From Lachnospiraceae bacterium (GTDB lineage Bacteria > Bacillota > Clostridia > Lachnospirales > Lachnospiraceae), in NCBI GenBank assembly GCA_022766245.1, contig JALEPL010000002.1:54115-118114 (forward strand): 64,000 nt of DNA. The letters run 5' to 3'. The notes below the pieces were generated by a model. It was given only the letters and a program-made list of their open reading frames with translations, searched no databases and was not told where the DNA came from. Position numbers and translations under genes: made by a program. Position 1 is the first letter of the stretch; each line of letters starts with the position of its first letter. This document shows positions 8,439-17,609 of this stretch, one piece after another.

Positions 8439-9866
8439 ATGGCAAAGACGAAGATGAAGAAAAAGACCAAGATTATATTGGCAGTAGTAGCAGTGGTGGT
8501 ATTGCTTTTGGCAATCCTGGTTATAAAGATTGCTTCAGCTGTGAAAACAAGTGTGAGTGAACTGAATACATATATGTATGGTGTTCAGGCGCAGACACTG
8601 GAGGAGCATGATTTGTCCACCGCCATCAGCGCCACCGGAAAGGTGGAGAGCCAGAACGTGGTCAGTGTTACCTCTGACTTGAATTGCAAGATTAAAGAGC
8701 TTCCCGTAGCCTTGGGTGACTACGTAGAGGAGGGCGATGTGCTTTGTGTATTTGATGACTCCGATGTGAGAGACCAGATTTCTCAGCTTGAGAGTCAGCT
8801 TTCCACCTCTGAGAAGCTGGCAGCAAAGCAGACCGAGATTTTACAGCGTTCCTTAAAGGATGCAAAGGATTCCCAGACGAAAGAAGTGGCTCAGGCAGCG
8901 CAGGATGTGGCAGATGCACAGAAGGCTTATGATGATGCCACCACAGCATACAACAATGCAAAGTCTGCATTGGATACAGCTAAGGCGGCTGAGGTTCCGG
9001 ACGAGCTGGCTATTCAGAATGCCCAGGCCGTGGCAGATGCCGCTTATGAGCAGCAGCAGGCAGCAAAAAGTGCATTAGATACTGCAAAGCGCACTCAGTC
9101 ATCTGTGGAGACCAGTTGTGCATCAGCGGTACAGAGTGCTCAGGACAGTCTGGATACCAATTCCATTTCCGGCAGCGGAAACGCCGACCTGACCAAGCAG
9201 CTTTCCCAGCTTTATCGTAAGTTGGATGAGATGACGATCGTAGCAGAGCAGAGCGGTATTATCACAGTTCTAAATGTGTCACAGGGTGATATTCCAAATG
9301 GTGCGCTGATGCAGATCGCAGATGACAAGAACCTGAAGGTGACAGTTTCCATTAAGGAGAAGGATATCTTAAAGCTGGCTGAGGGCATGAAGGCTACTGT
9401 AAAGGCGGATGCCATCGGCGAGGAAGAATACAAGGCTACTGTAAGCAAGGTGATTAATTTTGCTACCAGCTCCGGAAATGAGATGTCCGGAGAGAGCAGC
9501 AAGGGATATAGCGCCGAAATCGTAGTGGATGGAGATAGTGATCTGCTCCTCGGAATGACGGCAAAGGTAGACATTATTGTGACTGAGGCAAAGACGGCTC
9601 TTTCCGTAGCTTACGACAGCATTGCCACCGATGAGGATGGAACTACCTATGTATACCGCGCTGTAGAACAGGAAGATGGACTGTATCTGATTGAACGTGT
9701 GGATGTGACTGTGGGACAGGAAGGCGATTATTATACCGAAATCAGTTCTGATGAACTGAATGAGGGAGACCTGATTGTTAGTTACCCGGAGGAAGTAGAA
9801 GAGGGATCTGAAGTGACAATCATTACGGATGAAGATGATATTTTCTCTGTAGATGTGATGGAATAA
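8439..9866 (+). CDS. HlyD/MacA-family membrane fusion protein
   Basis: A 475-residue periplasmic-adaptor-type protein, here on the outer face of a single membrane. Basic N-terminus, membrane anchor at about 13-34, lipoyl half-motifs on either side of a long Ala/Gln/Asp-rich coiled coil (about 115-255), then beta-barrel and membrane-proximal domains. It should work with the ATPase and permease that follow to export a peptide, drug or lipid-like substrate. In Gram-positives such three-gene units often handle antimicrobial peptides; the substrate here is unknown. The ribosome site AAGGAG at 8428-8433 decides the start. Confidence 0.85.
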   Translation: MAKTKMKKKTKIILAVVAVVVLLLAILVIKIASAVKTSVSELNTYMYGVQAQTLEEHDLSTAISATGKVESQNVVSVTSDLNCKIKELPVALGDYVEEGDVLCVFDDSDVRDQISQLESQLSTSEKLAAKQTEILQRSLKDAKDSQTKEVAQAAQDVADAQKAYDDATTAYNNAKSALDTAKAAEVPDELAIQNAQAVADAAYEQQQAAKSALDTAKRTQSSVETSCASAVQSAQDSLDTNSISGSGNADLTKQLSQLYRKLDEMTIVAEQSGIITVLNVSQGDIPNGALMQIADDKNLKVTVSIKEKDILKLAEGMKATVKADAIGEEEYKATVSKVINFATSSGNEMSGESSKGYSAEIVVDGDSDLLLGMTAKVDIIVTEAKTALSVAYDSIATDEDGTTYVYRAVEQEDGLYLIERVDVTVGQEGDYYTEISSDELNEGDLIVSYPEEVEEGSEVTIITDEDDIFSVDVME

Positions 9867-9885
9867 TCATGGATGGGAGATTGGC

Positions 9886-10596
9886 ATGGAAAAAAGAGTA
9901 ATTATAGATATGAAGCAGATTGTCAAGCGCTATTATGAGAATCAGCCCAACGAGCTTGAGATTCTCCATGGCATTGACCTGCAAGTGTATGAGGGAGAGT
10001 TTGTGGCCATCGTAGGTGAATCCGGCTCCGGAAAAAGTACCCTGATGAACATGATTGGTGCCTTGGATCGTCCCACCCAGGGAAGTTACATTTTAGATGG
10101 GGAGGATATGGGAAAAATCCCGGATGAGAAACTAAGTGAGATTCGGAATAAAAAGATTGGATTTGTGTTTCAGAATTTCTGTCTGATTCCCCGTACTTCC
10201 GCAGTGCGAAATGTGGAAGTACCCATGATGTATGCGGGACTTCCCAGAAAGGCCAGAAGAGAGCGTGCTATGGAGCTTTTGGACATGGTGGGTATGTCGG
10301 AACGTGCCAGCCACAAGCCCAATGAGCTGTCCGGTGGACAGAATCAGCGTGTGGCCATCGCCCGGGCCATGGTGAATGATCCGGCCATTATTCTGGCAGA
10401 TGAGCCTACTGGAGCATTGGATTCCAAGACTGGTCATCTGGTAATGGACATTTTTCATAAGCTGCATGATGAGCAGCATAAGACCATTGTGCTTATCACC
10501 CACAGCCCGGAGCTGGCGAAGGAAACCGAGCGCATCATTACCATTAAAGACGGCATGATTGTGTCGGACACCAGAACAGGAGGTGAGCAGGCATGA
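9886..10596 (+). CDS. MacB/LolD-type ABC transporter ATP-binding protein
   Basis: A 236-residue ATPase subunit. Walker A GESGSGKS at 44-51, Q-loop near 96, ABC signature LSGGQ at 148-152, Walker B followed by DEPTG at 172-176, and an H-loop histidine in LITHS. The signature is followed by NQRVAIARA, where most relatives have QQRVAIARA. It lies between its membrane fusion protein and its permease; the stop overlaps the permease start as ATGA, so the two are translationally coupled. Confidence 0.92.
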   Translation: MEKRVIIDMKQIVKRYYENQPNELEILHGIDLQVYEGEFVAIVGESGSGKSTLMNMIGALDRPTQGSYILDGEDMGKIPDEKLSEIRNKKIGFVFQNFCLIPRTSAVRNVEVPMMYAGLPRKARRERAMELLDMVGMSERASHKPNELSGGQNQRVAIARAMVNDPAIILADEPTGALDSKTGHLVMDIFHKLHDEQHKTIVLITHSPELAKETERIITIKDGMIVSDTRTGGEQA

Positions 10597-11924
10597 ATTT
10601 AGCAGAAAGTATCAGACTGGCCTTTGATAGCATTCGGGTCAATAAGCTGCGTTCCTTCCTGACCATGCTGGGTATTATTATCGGAATCAGTTCCGTGATT
10701 ACCATCACCACCATAGGAACCTCGTTGCGGGCCACCATTTCTAATACCATGACGGATTTGGGAGGCGCCAGTTACATTTACGGATATGTGGATGCGGTGT
10801 ATCCGGAGGATGTGGATTGGGAGACTTTTGAGTATCCGGTGATGGAGGATGACGATTTTATTTCTTATCAGGATATTTTAGACTATAAGGCAGCTTTTCC
10901 TGACGAGGTGAAAAGTGTGATTGCTACATGGAACGTGGGAACTGGTACCACCACAGGGGAAACCTATACATCTAAGGTAATGGTAACCGGTTCCACGGCA
11001 GGCTGGGTGGATGCCAGCAGTCTGGACATGGTTGCTGGAAGAGAGATTTCCGATGCGGACTGTCTGGAGGAAAAGGCTACAGCGGTGGTATCCGATTTGT
11101 TTGTTAAATATGCCCTGGATGGAGAAAATCCCCTGGGAAAACAGATTGAGGTTTCTCTGGATAATGGCTCTGTGTTGAAGTTGTATGTGGTGGGTGTCTA
11201 CAAATATGATGCTCAGAAGTTTGGAACCAGCAGTAGTAATACGCCGGAAAAGGATTATCAGACACCTATCATCATCCCGGTTACTTATGCTATGGGATTG
11301 TCTGATGATGCATGGCGGGCCAATGGATTTGACATGTTGCAAATTATGGCAGCGGAAGGGACAGATGCTTCTATGCTGGCATTAGAAACCACAGAATATT
11401 TTGACGAGGCCAAGTACGGGGAAGAAGGAGAATTCTACTTCTTCTGTCGTGATATGGCTTCACAATTAGCAATCATCGATACCGTATTGAATGTAGTTAC
11501 TGTGGCCATTTCCATCATCGCAGCTATCTCGCTGATTGTAGGTGGTGTGGGCGTTATGAACATCATGCTGGTAAGCGTGGTGGAGCGTACCAAGGAGATT
11601 GGTATTCGAAAGGCGCTGGGTGCCAAAAACAGAAGTATTCATTCCCAGTTTTTGACCGAGGCGGTGGTGATATGTCTCATTGGAGGTGTCATTGGAATCT
11701 TAATCGGTATGCTGAACGGATTCCTGTTGTCAAAGGTGGCTGCCATGCTGGTGGCTTCCTACGCAACCGAAATCAGTTCTATGCTCAGCCTGACGGTACG
11801 TCCGTCCATGACCGCTGTGGTGATTTCCGTGGTATTCTCCATGCTGATTGGAATTATTTTCGGTTCCTATCCGGCAAAGAGAGCAGCAAAGATGTCGCCT
11901 ATCGATGCGCTGCGGTATGAGTAA
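10593..11924 (+). CDS. MacB/FtsX-like ABC transporter permease
   Basis: A 443-residue permease with the MacB topology: one N-terminal membrane helix (about 16-38), a large extracellular domain (about 45-285), then three helices near 290-315, 345-365 and 400-430. The conserved segment with MLVSVVERTKEIGIRKALGA after the second helix is the coupling helix typical of the family. It couples ATP hydrolysis outside the bilayer to movement of the adaptor protein (mechanotransmission) rather than forming a classical channel. A strong terminator follows. Confidence 0.9.
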   Translation: MNLAESIRLAFDSIRVNKLRSFLTMLGIIIGISSVITITTIGTSLRATISNTMTDLGGASYIYGYVDAVYPEDVDWETFEYPVMEDDDFISYQDILDYKAAFPDEVKSVIATWNVGTGTTTGETYTSKVMVTGSTAGWVDASSLDMVAGREISDADCLEEKATAVVSDLFVKYALDGENPLGKQIEVSLDNGSVLKLYVVGVYKYDAQKFGTSSSNTPEKDYQTPIIIPVTYAMGLSDDAWRANGFDMLQIMAAEGTDASMLALETTEYFDEAKYGEEGEFYFFCRDMASQLAIIDTVLNVVTVAISIIAAISLIVGGVGVMNIMLVSVVERTKEIGIRKALGAKNRSIHSQFLTEAVVICLIGGVIGILIGMLNGFLLSKVAAMLVASYATEISSMLSLTVRPSMTAVVISVVFSMLIGIIFGSYPAKRAAKMSPIDALRYE

Positions 11925-11947
11925 AATAGATATAAAAAGATGAAAAG

Positions 11948-11986
11948 AAGGAGCAGGTCGCAGGATTTGCTCCTTTTTGTTTTTGT
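11948..11986 (+). terminator. Intrinsic terminator of the MacAB-like operon
   Basis: AAGGAGCA (11948-11955) pairs with TGCTCCTT (11968-11975), followed by a long T-rich run. The -35 of the next promoter begins inside its end. Confidence 0.88.
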
Positions 11987-12014
11987 TGACGCAACTTTGT
12001 GGCACCTGTATACT
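11986..12014 (+). promoter_or_regulatory. Promoter of surE
   Basis: TTGACG (11986-11991), 17-base spacer, TATACT (12009-12014), immediately after the upstream terminator. Confidence 0.7.
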
Positions 12015-12050
12015 TGAGACATGATTATTTGATGGGAGATTTTCATTGAA

Positions 12051-12764
12051 ATGAGAAAGATATTAATTACAAATGATGACGGAATTGATGCGGATGGTAT
12101 CATTCGCCTGGCAAAGGTAGCCACAGAATTCGGTGAAGTATGGGTGGTTGCTCCGGATAGCCAGAGAAGTGCCATGTCCCATAGCATTACATTAAGACAC
12201 AGCATTGAAGTCTGGAAATCGGATTTCCCGGTTCCGGGTGTTCATGCCTATGCCTGCAATGGAACGCCGTCTGATTGTGTCAGAATCGGTGTGTTAAATA
12301 TTGTGCCCGGGAAGCCGGATCATGTTTTTTCGGGAATCAATTTCGGATATAACACGGCTACAGATTTACAGTATTCGGCCACTGCTGGTGCGGCATTTGA
12401 AGCTGCTTTCCAGGAAATTCACACCATCGCATTCTCAGAAGATGCTTCTGAGATTCATGAAGTCACAGACCGATATTTAAAGGAAATCATGGCGGGGTTA
12501 ATAGACAAACCACTGGGAATCAATCAGATTTGGAATGTTAATTTTCCCGGATGCAGTTTGGCGGAGTGTCAGGGAATCCTTCGTGATCGAAAAGTATCCA
12601 CCGAGGTATTTTATGCGGATCGGTATACGGAAACTCCGGTTTCGGAAGACCGGATTTCCTATATGGTGGAGGGAATCCGCAATTATCACGCTGCGGAGGG
12701 GACAGACCTGAAGGCCATTCTGGACAATTGTGTTTCCGTTGGTATTGCTACGAATATTTCGTAG
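12051..12764 (+). CDS. surE: 5'/3'-nucleotidase SurE
   Basis: A 237-residue metal-dependent phosphatase that removes phosphate from nucleoside mono-phosphates and is linked to stationary-phase survival. The signature NDDG is at residues 8-11 (metal ligands D9 and D10), with S40 in APDSQRSAMS and Asn in SGIN completing the metal site. The size is normal. The ribosome site GGGAG is about 13 bases away, somewhat far. It is transcribed alone and ends only 18 bases from the stop of the convergent orphan gene. Confidence 0.93.
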   Translation: MRKILITNDDGIDADGIIRLAKVATEFGEVWVVAPDSQRSAMSHSITLRHSIEVWKSDFPVPGVHAYACNGTPSDCVRIGVLNIVPGKPDHVFSGINFGYNTATDLQYSATAGAAFEAAFQEIHTIAFSEDASEIHEVTDRYLKEIMAGLIDKPLGINQIWNVNFPGCSLAECQGILRDRKVSTEVFYADRYTETPVSEDRISYMVEGIRNYHAAEGTDLKAILDNCVSVGIATNIS

Positions 12765-12782
12765 GGCATTTTGAAGAGGAGA

Positions 12783-13262
12783 TTATGGTAAAGTGTACTC
12801 CTTATCATTGCGGAAATTGTCGTACATGTATTTGAGTAGTTCATAACACAATACACAATCACTGTAATCGTGCACCGCTTCTAATAAATGAAGGATTATG
12901 GCCGAACGTTTATCGGTGCATCCTTCTTCGGCCAAGAGCCAGTTGAATCCAACGGATGCATAAGACAGGATTTCGCTCCAATTATAAGAAACTGCTTCTT
13001 GAATGGATTCATTTTCCATAATTCTTGTATAGAGTATTTGCTTTCGTTTCTTTTCACAAAATGCAAGAAAGTTACCGTATTCGTCACTGGTTTCTTCCAC
13101 ACCATTTTCCTCACACATATTATGAATAAACGCATCGGACATCAGATCATCATAGTCAGATGCGTTTTCAAATAGATCCAATAATTCATAGATCCGATCC
13201 CAATCAACGGATTCTTCCTGAAGAACTGAGCTTTTTCTTATGATTTCGTCTGTAAATGTCAT
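12783..13262 (-). CDS. Hypothetical acidic protein (leftward orphan)
   Basis: I do not recognise this 159-residue protein. It is acidic, mostly predicted helical, without signal peptide or membrane helix. It is real by its signals: AGGAGG just before the ATG, and a TTGACA/TATGAT promoter at 13307-13336. It is flanked by surE (convergent) and an ECF sigma operon (divergent). The size, acidity and helical single-domain look resemble bacterial immunity proteins, but no toxin is nearby, so this is only a suggestion. Confidence 0.7.
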   Translation of the reverse strand: MTFTDEIIRKSSVLQEESVDWDRIYELLDLFENASDYDDLMSDAFIHNMCEENGVEETSDEYGNFLAFCEKKRKQILYTRIMENESIQEAVSYNWSEILSYASVGFNWLLAEEGCTDKRSAIILHLLEAVHDYSDCVLCYELLKYMYDNFRNDKEYTLP

Positions 13263-13306
13263 GGAATTGCCTCCTGATATGTTTCGTTATTTTGTTTCAT
13301 GTTATT

Positions 13307-13336
13307 ATCATAAATGCCAATAACAGGCTATGTCAA
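13307..13336 (-). promoter_or_regulatory. Leftward promoter of the orphan gene
   Basis: Read leftward: TTGACA at 13336-13331, 18-base spacer, TATGAT at 13312-13307. Confidence 0.65.
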
Positions 13337-13443
13337 TAATTGATGTTTTTTGTTTGCAACAAACCGCCGGGTTTATTACACTGTTTATATGAAAACGGTT
13401 ATCTGACCGGCAAAGCAATTCGGCACATACGCCGGAACTTTTG

Positions 13444-13455
13444 GTATACGTATAC
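13444..13455 (+). promoter_or_regulatory. Palindrome GTATACGTATAC before the sigma factor gene
   Basis: A perfect 12-bp palindrome ends three bases before the ribosome site AAGGAG (13458-13463) of the sigma factor gene. It may be an operator, or chance in an A/T-rich leader. The 207-base gap 13263-13469 also holds complementary CCGGC (13408-13412) and GCCGG (13431-13435). No convincing sigma-A promoter for the sigma gene was found. Confidence 0.3.
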
Positions 13456-13469
13456 ATAAGGAGTAGAAA

Positions 13470-13994
13470 ATGGAAAAAGAGTTAGATCTGGTGCGGCAGG
13501 CGAAGACCGGGGATGTCAGTGCCTTTGCAAAGCTGTACGAGCAGGTATATGAGGATATGTACCGCTATGCATTCTATATGCTGCAGCATACACAGGATGC
13601 CCAGGATGCGGTGAGTGATACGGTGGCGGACGCATTTACCTCCATCCGGAAACTGCGGGGAGAGGAAGCGTTCCGTGGATGGATTTTTGCCATACTTGCA
13701 AATAAGTGTCGGCGAAAGCGAAAGGAGTATGTGAATCGTCCGATAGAGCTGAGCGAGCAGCTGTGGGAACCGAAAGAAAACAATCCAACAGTACAAAAAA
13801 GCAGTGAGGCAGAGCATGCGGTGATTCGGCAATTATTCTTTTCCCTGCCGGAGGAAGACCGGGAGATCATTGCTCTGCATTTGTTTGCAGGCTACACCAG
13901 TAAGGAAATCGCAAAAAAGTTACACATGAATGAAAATACCGTGCGCTCGAAGGAGAGCAGGGCATTGAAAAAGTTAGTGGAGCAGTATTGGTAA
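13470..13994 (+). CDS. ECF-type RNA polymerase sigma factor
   Basis: A 174-residue sigma-70-family factor with only the regions found in ECF sigmas: region 2 (about 15-85, including FAKLYEQVYEDMYRYAF and AFRGWIFAILANKCRR) and region 4 (about 115-172, LPEEDREIIALHLFAG and a helix-turn-helix SKEIAKKLHMNENTVRS). It should direct RNA polymerase to a small stress or envelope regulon. The next gene, 26 bases downstream, has a short cytoplasmic N-terminus and a membrane helix, as expected of an anti-sigma partner. Confidence 0.9.
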   Translation: MEKELDLVRQAKTGDVSAFAKLYEQVYEDMYRYAFYMLQHTQDAQDAVSDTVADAFTSIRKLRGEEAFRGWIFAILANKCRRKRKEYVNRPIELSEQLWEPKENNPTVQKSSEAEHAVIRQLFFSLPEEDREIIALHLFAGYTSKEIAKKLHMNENTVRSKESRALKKLVEQYW

Positions 13995-14020
13995 TCGCAA
14001 TAGGGAAATAGGAGGAAACT

Positions 14021-16045
14021 ATGAACGAGCAGGAAATGTTGCGGCAGCTGAGGGAAGCGGCAAAAGAGATGCCGGTACCGGATGCTATAAAGCCGGATCA
14101 GATGGAAAATATGTTAAAAGATAAACAGACCGGAAAAAAGCAAAAGAGAGGACGTATCATGCGTTTTTCCAGATGGATGGCAGCGGCGGCTCTCCTTTTG
14201 GTCTGCGGAATAGGTGTTTACGCAGTGGCAGGAATAAGTTTTTCAAGCAAATCAGCGGATATGTCAAATGAGTGTGCCATGGATATGGCTGAGAGTACTG
14301 CGGGAGAAAAGGGCGCAGAAGCAGCAGAGGAAGGTGTGAATGTGGCAGCATTGGGGGATGTATATACCCAGGCTGTATCCTATGACGAAATATATGAACG
14401 TCTATCTGAATTGAAAAAGGAAGAGGAGAATCAGAAATATAATATGGTGGATAATCCCGATGCAATGCTTGGATTATCACAGAATATACAGAACGGCATG
14501 GAAGAGGCTGTTGCAGAGGATAGCTCCGTGGCTTTCGGGTCATCTTACTCTACCACCAATCTTCAGACGGAAGGTGTGGATGAGGGAGATATTATGAAGA
14601 CAGATGGACATTATATCTATCGGATTCTGGGAGATGAGGGACGGCTGGTGATTACGGATGCCAGTGGTGAGGAACCGGTGGAAGCAGCCTCGCTTTGTCC
14701 GACTGGTTTGCAGCCTGATGATGTATTAAAGGAGTTGTATGTGGCGGGTGACCGGCTGGTGCTGTTGGCGCAGCGCAGGGAGACTTCTTTGAGCAATGTA
14801 TATGAGGATTCGGAAATTGAGGATATTTACTATTTTGACGATGTATGTAAAACAATCATGGTGACGCTGGATATCAGTGATCCCACCCATCCCCGGGAGG
14901 TAGGAATGTATCAGCAGGATGGCAGCTATCAGACTTCCCGTCGGGTAGGAGATGTGATGTATCTGTTTACCGAAAAATACAACATGAATCAGAACATCAG
15001 AGAGAACGATGATGCTTCTGATGTTTTTCCTAAGATACAGGGGGAGGTGATTCCCTGTGATGATATCTATCTGGCAGAATCCTACAATGAAGCCTTGGTG
15101 ATATCCTCCGTGGATCTGAATGATCCGGAACAGACTGTGGATGCGAAAATGATCTTAGACTACGGTTCTCGGATCTATGTAGGGGAAAACACAGCCTACC
15201 TCTACAAATACAGCTACCACGAGGGAAGTTATACAGATATTGCTGCATTTACGCTGAAAAATGGTATAATAGTACCGGTAAATGCGTATTCTGTTCCCGG
15301 AGATGTGATGGACACCTTTGCCATCAGTGAAAAGGATGGTTATCTGCGGGTGCTGACCACAAACTGGACGGCGAATCAAGGAATTGACTCAGAGCCGGAA
15401 AATGCATTATATGTATTGGATTCAGGTATGAAACTGTGCGGAAAGCTTACCGGCATCGCACCGGGAGAATCCATTTATGCAGCCCGGTTCATAGGAGATA
15501 TGGGATATTTTGTGACTTATCGAAATACGGATCCACTGTTTTCCGTGGATTTATCTGATCCGAGGAATCCCAGGCTGGTGGGAGAACTATCTGTTACGGG
15601 ATTTTCCGATTACCTTCATGTGTGGGATGCAAATCATCTTTTGGGAATTGGATATGAAACAGACCCGAACACTGGACAACGTCTGGGACTGAAGCTCTCT
15701 ATGTTCAATATCAGCGATCCCTCCAATGTATATGAGGAAGGAAAATGCATTTTAAAACAGGTAGATTATACGCCGGCTTTGGAGGATTATAAGAGTGTTC
15801 TGGTTTCTGCAGACAAGAATATCATTGGGCTGATGCTTTTTGACTATGACCAGATGAATGAAGGATTGTACACGGTGTTTTCTTATGAAAACGGCTCATT
15901 TACTCCGAAACAGGAGCTGGAACTAAAAGAGGGCGGCTATATACAAAGCGAGTATGACTATATCTGGAATACCTGTCGAAGCCTCTACATTGATGACCGT
16001 ATTTATGTGATGGACGGAGCGGATTTATCAGTAATAGATATGTAA
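14021..16045 (+). CDS. Membrane-anchored beta-propeller protein, possible anti-sigma sensor
   Basis: A 674-residue protein. Residues 1-51 are cytoplasmic and charged, 52-70 form one membrane helix, and the rest is extracellular. From about 165 onward the sequence matches the secreted C-terminal beta-propeller family (opening SYSTTNLQTEGVDEGDIMKTDG, split here only by the reader's alignment, around residues 173-196; later blade repeats with DISDP and DLSDPRNP). The ribosome site is AGGAGG. Its place directly behind an ECF sigma gene, with the topology of an anti-sigma factor, suggests that the N-terminus binds the sigma and the propeller senses an external signal. The pairing is visible; the anti-sigma function is inference. 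Confidence 0.8.
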   Translation: MNEQEMLRQLREAAKEMPVPDAIKPDQMENMLKDKQTGKKQKRGRIMRFSRWMAAAALLLVCGIGVYAVAGISFSSKSADMSNECAMDMAESTAGEKGAEAAEEGVNVAALGDVYTQAVSYDEIYERLSELKKEEENQKYNMVDNPDAMLGLSQNIQNGMEEAVAEDSSVAFGSSYSTTNLQTEGVDEGDIMKTDGHYIYRILGDEGRLVITDASGEEPVEAASLCPTGLQPDDVLKELYVAGDRLVLLAQRRETSLSNVYEDSEIEDIYYFDDVCKTIMVTLDISDPTHPREVGMYQQDGSYQTSRRVGDVMYLFTEKYNMNQNIRENDDASDVFPKIQGEVIPCDDIYLAESYNEALVISSVDLNDPEQTVDAKMILDYGSRIYVGENTAYLYKYSYHEGSYTDIAAFTLKNGIIVPVNAYSVPGDVMDTFAISEKDGYLRVLTTNWTANQGIDSEPENALYVLDSGMKLCGKLTGIAPGESIYAARFIGDMGYFVTYRNTDPLFSVDLSDPRNPRLVGELSVTGFSDYLHVWDANHLLGIGYETDPNTGQRLGLKLSMFNISDPSNVYEEGKCILKQVDYTPALEDYKSVLVSADKNIIGLMLFDYDQMNEGLYTVFSYENGSFTPKQELELKEGGYIQSEYDYIWNTCRSLYIDDRIYVMDGADLSVIDM

Positions 16046-16059
16046 CTCTGAATAGTTGC
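16042..16059 (+). repeat. Degenerate copy of the GTAACT palindromic repeat
   Basis: GTAACT-CTGA-ATAGTTGC overlaps the stop of the beta-propeller gene and resembles a shortened member of the family seen at 30311, 34107, 41433 and 54913. The loop is much shorter, so membership is uncertain. Confidence 0.3.
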
Positions 16060-16082
16060 ATAGATTGGACGGAGTGAGGGAC

Positions 16083-17609
16083 ATGCAAAAGGAACATGTT
16101 TATATTGCTATTGATTTAAAATCTTTTTATGCTTCCGTGGAATGTGTGGAGCGTGATCTGGATCCCATGACCACCAATCTGGTTGTGGCCGATGCCGCCA
16201 GGACAGAGAAAACAATCTGTCTGGCGGTTTCGCCGTCTTTAAAAAAGTATGGGATTCCGGGACGGGCCAGACTATTTGAGGTAGTTCAGGCGGTAAAACG
16301 GATCAACCGGGAACGTGCAGCAAAAAATCCTAAGGGAAGTTTTAAGGGAAGCTCGTACCATGAGGAGGAGCTGGCCAAAGAACCGTCCCTGGCGTTGGAT
16401 TATATCACAGCCCCGCCTAGAATGGCCTTTTATATTGATTACAGCACCCGGATTTACAACTGCTATTTAAAGTATGTGGCGCCGGAGGACATTCATGTCT
16501 ATTCCATCGACGAAATCATGTGTGATGTTACCACTTATCTGAATACCTATCATATGACTGCCCGGGAACTGGCTTCCAAAATGATACAGGAGGTTTTTGA
16601 GCAAACCGGGATTACAGCCACCGCAGGGATCGGAACCAATCTTTATCTGTGTAAAGTGGCTATGGATATTCTGGCGAAGCATGCGGTGCCGGATGAAAAT
16701 GGAGTGCGCATCGCAGAACTGGATGAGAAAACCTATCGCCAGAGACTGTGGTGCCACAGGCCGCTTACGGACTTCTGGCGCATAGGTGTCGGCTATGTAA
16801 AAAAACTGGAAGCCCATGGACTTTATACCATGGGAGATATCGCCAGATGTTCCATCGGAAAGCCAGGGGATTTTCATAACGAAGATCTTTTATACCGTCT
16901 GTTTGGCGTGAATGCGGAGCTTCTCATCGATCATGCCTGGGGATGGGAATGCTGTACCATAGCAGATATCAAAAATTATAAGCCGGAGTCCAACAGTATC
17001 GGATCCGGTCAGGTGCTGCAGTGTCCTTATGATTGGAAAAAGGCCAGGCTGGTGGTACAGGAAATGACTGATATGCTGGTATTGGATCTGGTGGAACGCA
17101 GTCTGGTGACAGATCAGATTGTGCTGTCGGTGGGATATGACAGAGAAAGTCTGGAAAATCCTATCATTCGGGAAAAATACCGCGGCGCAGTTTCTGTGGA
17201 CCGATATGGCCGCCAGGTTCCCAAGCACGCCCATGGTACGACGAACCTGAATCGTGCCACATCCTCCACTCGTGAAATTATGGATGCAGTGATGGATTTG
17301 TATGATCGCATCGTAAACCCCGACCTTTTAGTCCGTCGACTGAATGTGACCGCCAACCATGTGGTGGGCGAGGGAGAGAGCCGGGAGCAGGCAGGTTTTC
17401 AGCAGATGGACCTTTTTACCGATTATCATCTGGTTGCCCCGGGAAAAGAAAAAGAGCAGGAGAATCTGCAAAAGGAGAAAAAGGTACAGCAGGCAGTGAT
17501 TGATATCAAAAAGAAGTTTGGGAAAAATGCTATTCTACGTGGTATGAGTCTGGAGGAGGGAGGAACCGCCAGAGACAGGAACAGCCAGATTGGCGGACAC
17601 AAGGCATGA
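16083..17609 (+). CDS. Y-family (UmuC/UvrX-like) DNA polymerase
   Basis: A 508-residue translesion polymerase. The catalytic palm motifs are intact: IDLKSFYASVE with D11, and YSIDE with D143 and E144. The C-terminal third is longer than DinB and lacks its little-finger signature, as in the UvrX/YqjW group of Firmicutes. ATG 16083 is chosen because GGAGTGAGGG precedes it; the upstream TTG at 16056 has no ribosome site. The next gene overlaps by ATGA and encodes a YolD-like protein, the usual partner of this polymerase group in Bacillus. No LexA box was recognised upstream. Confidence 0.88.
   Translation: MQKEHVYIAIDLKSFYASVECVERDLDPMTTNLVVADAARTEKTICLAVSPSLKKYGIPGRARLFEVVQAVKRINRERAAKNPKGSFKGSSYHEEELAKEPSLALDYITAPPRMAFYIDYSTRIYNCYLKYVAPEDIHVYSIDEIMCDVTTYLNTYHMTARELASKMIQEVFEQTGITATAGIGTNLYLCKVAMDILAKHAVPDENGVRIAELDEKTYRQRLWCHRPLTDFWRIGVGYVKKLEAHGLYTMGDIARCSIGKPGDFHNEDLLYRLFGVNAELLIDHAWGWECCTIADIKNYKPESNSIGSGQVLQCPYDWKKARLVVQEMTDMLVLDLVERSLVTDQIVLSVGYDRESLENPIIREKYRGAVSVDRYGRQVPKHAHGTTNLNRATSSTREIMDAVMDLYDRIVNPDLLVRRLNVTANHVVGEGESREQAGFQQMDLFTDYHLVAPGKEKEQENLQKEKKVQQAVIDIKKKFGKNAILRGMSLEEGGTARDRNSQIGGHKA

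Noticed and set aside
13434..13459. GGAAC at 13434-13438 as an ECF-type autoregulated -35 box
   Set aside because: The matching -10 would fall on the ribosome site and leave no leader, so the geometry does not work.
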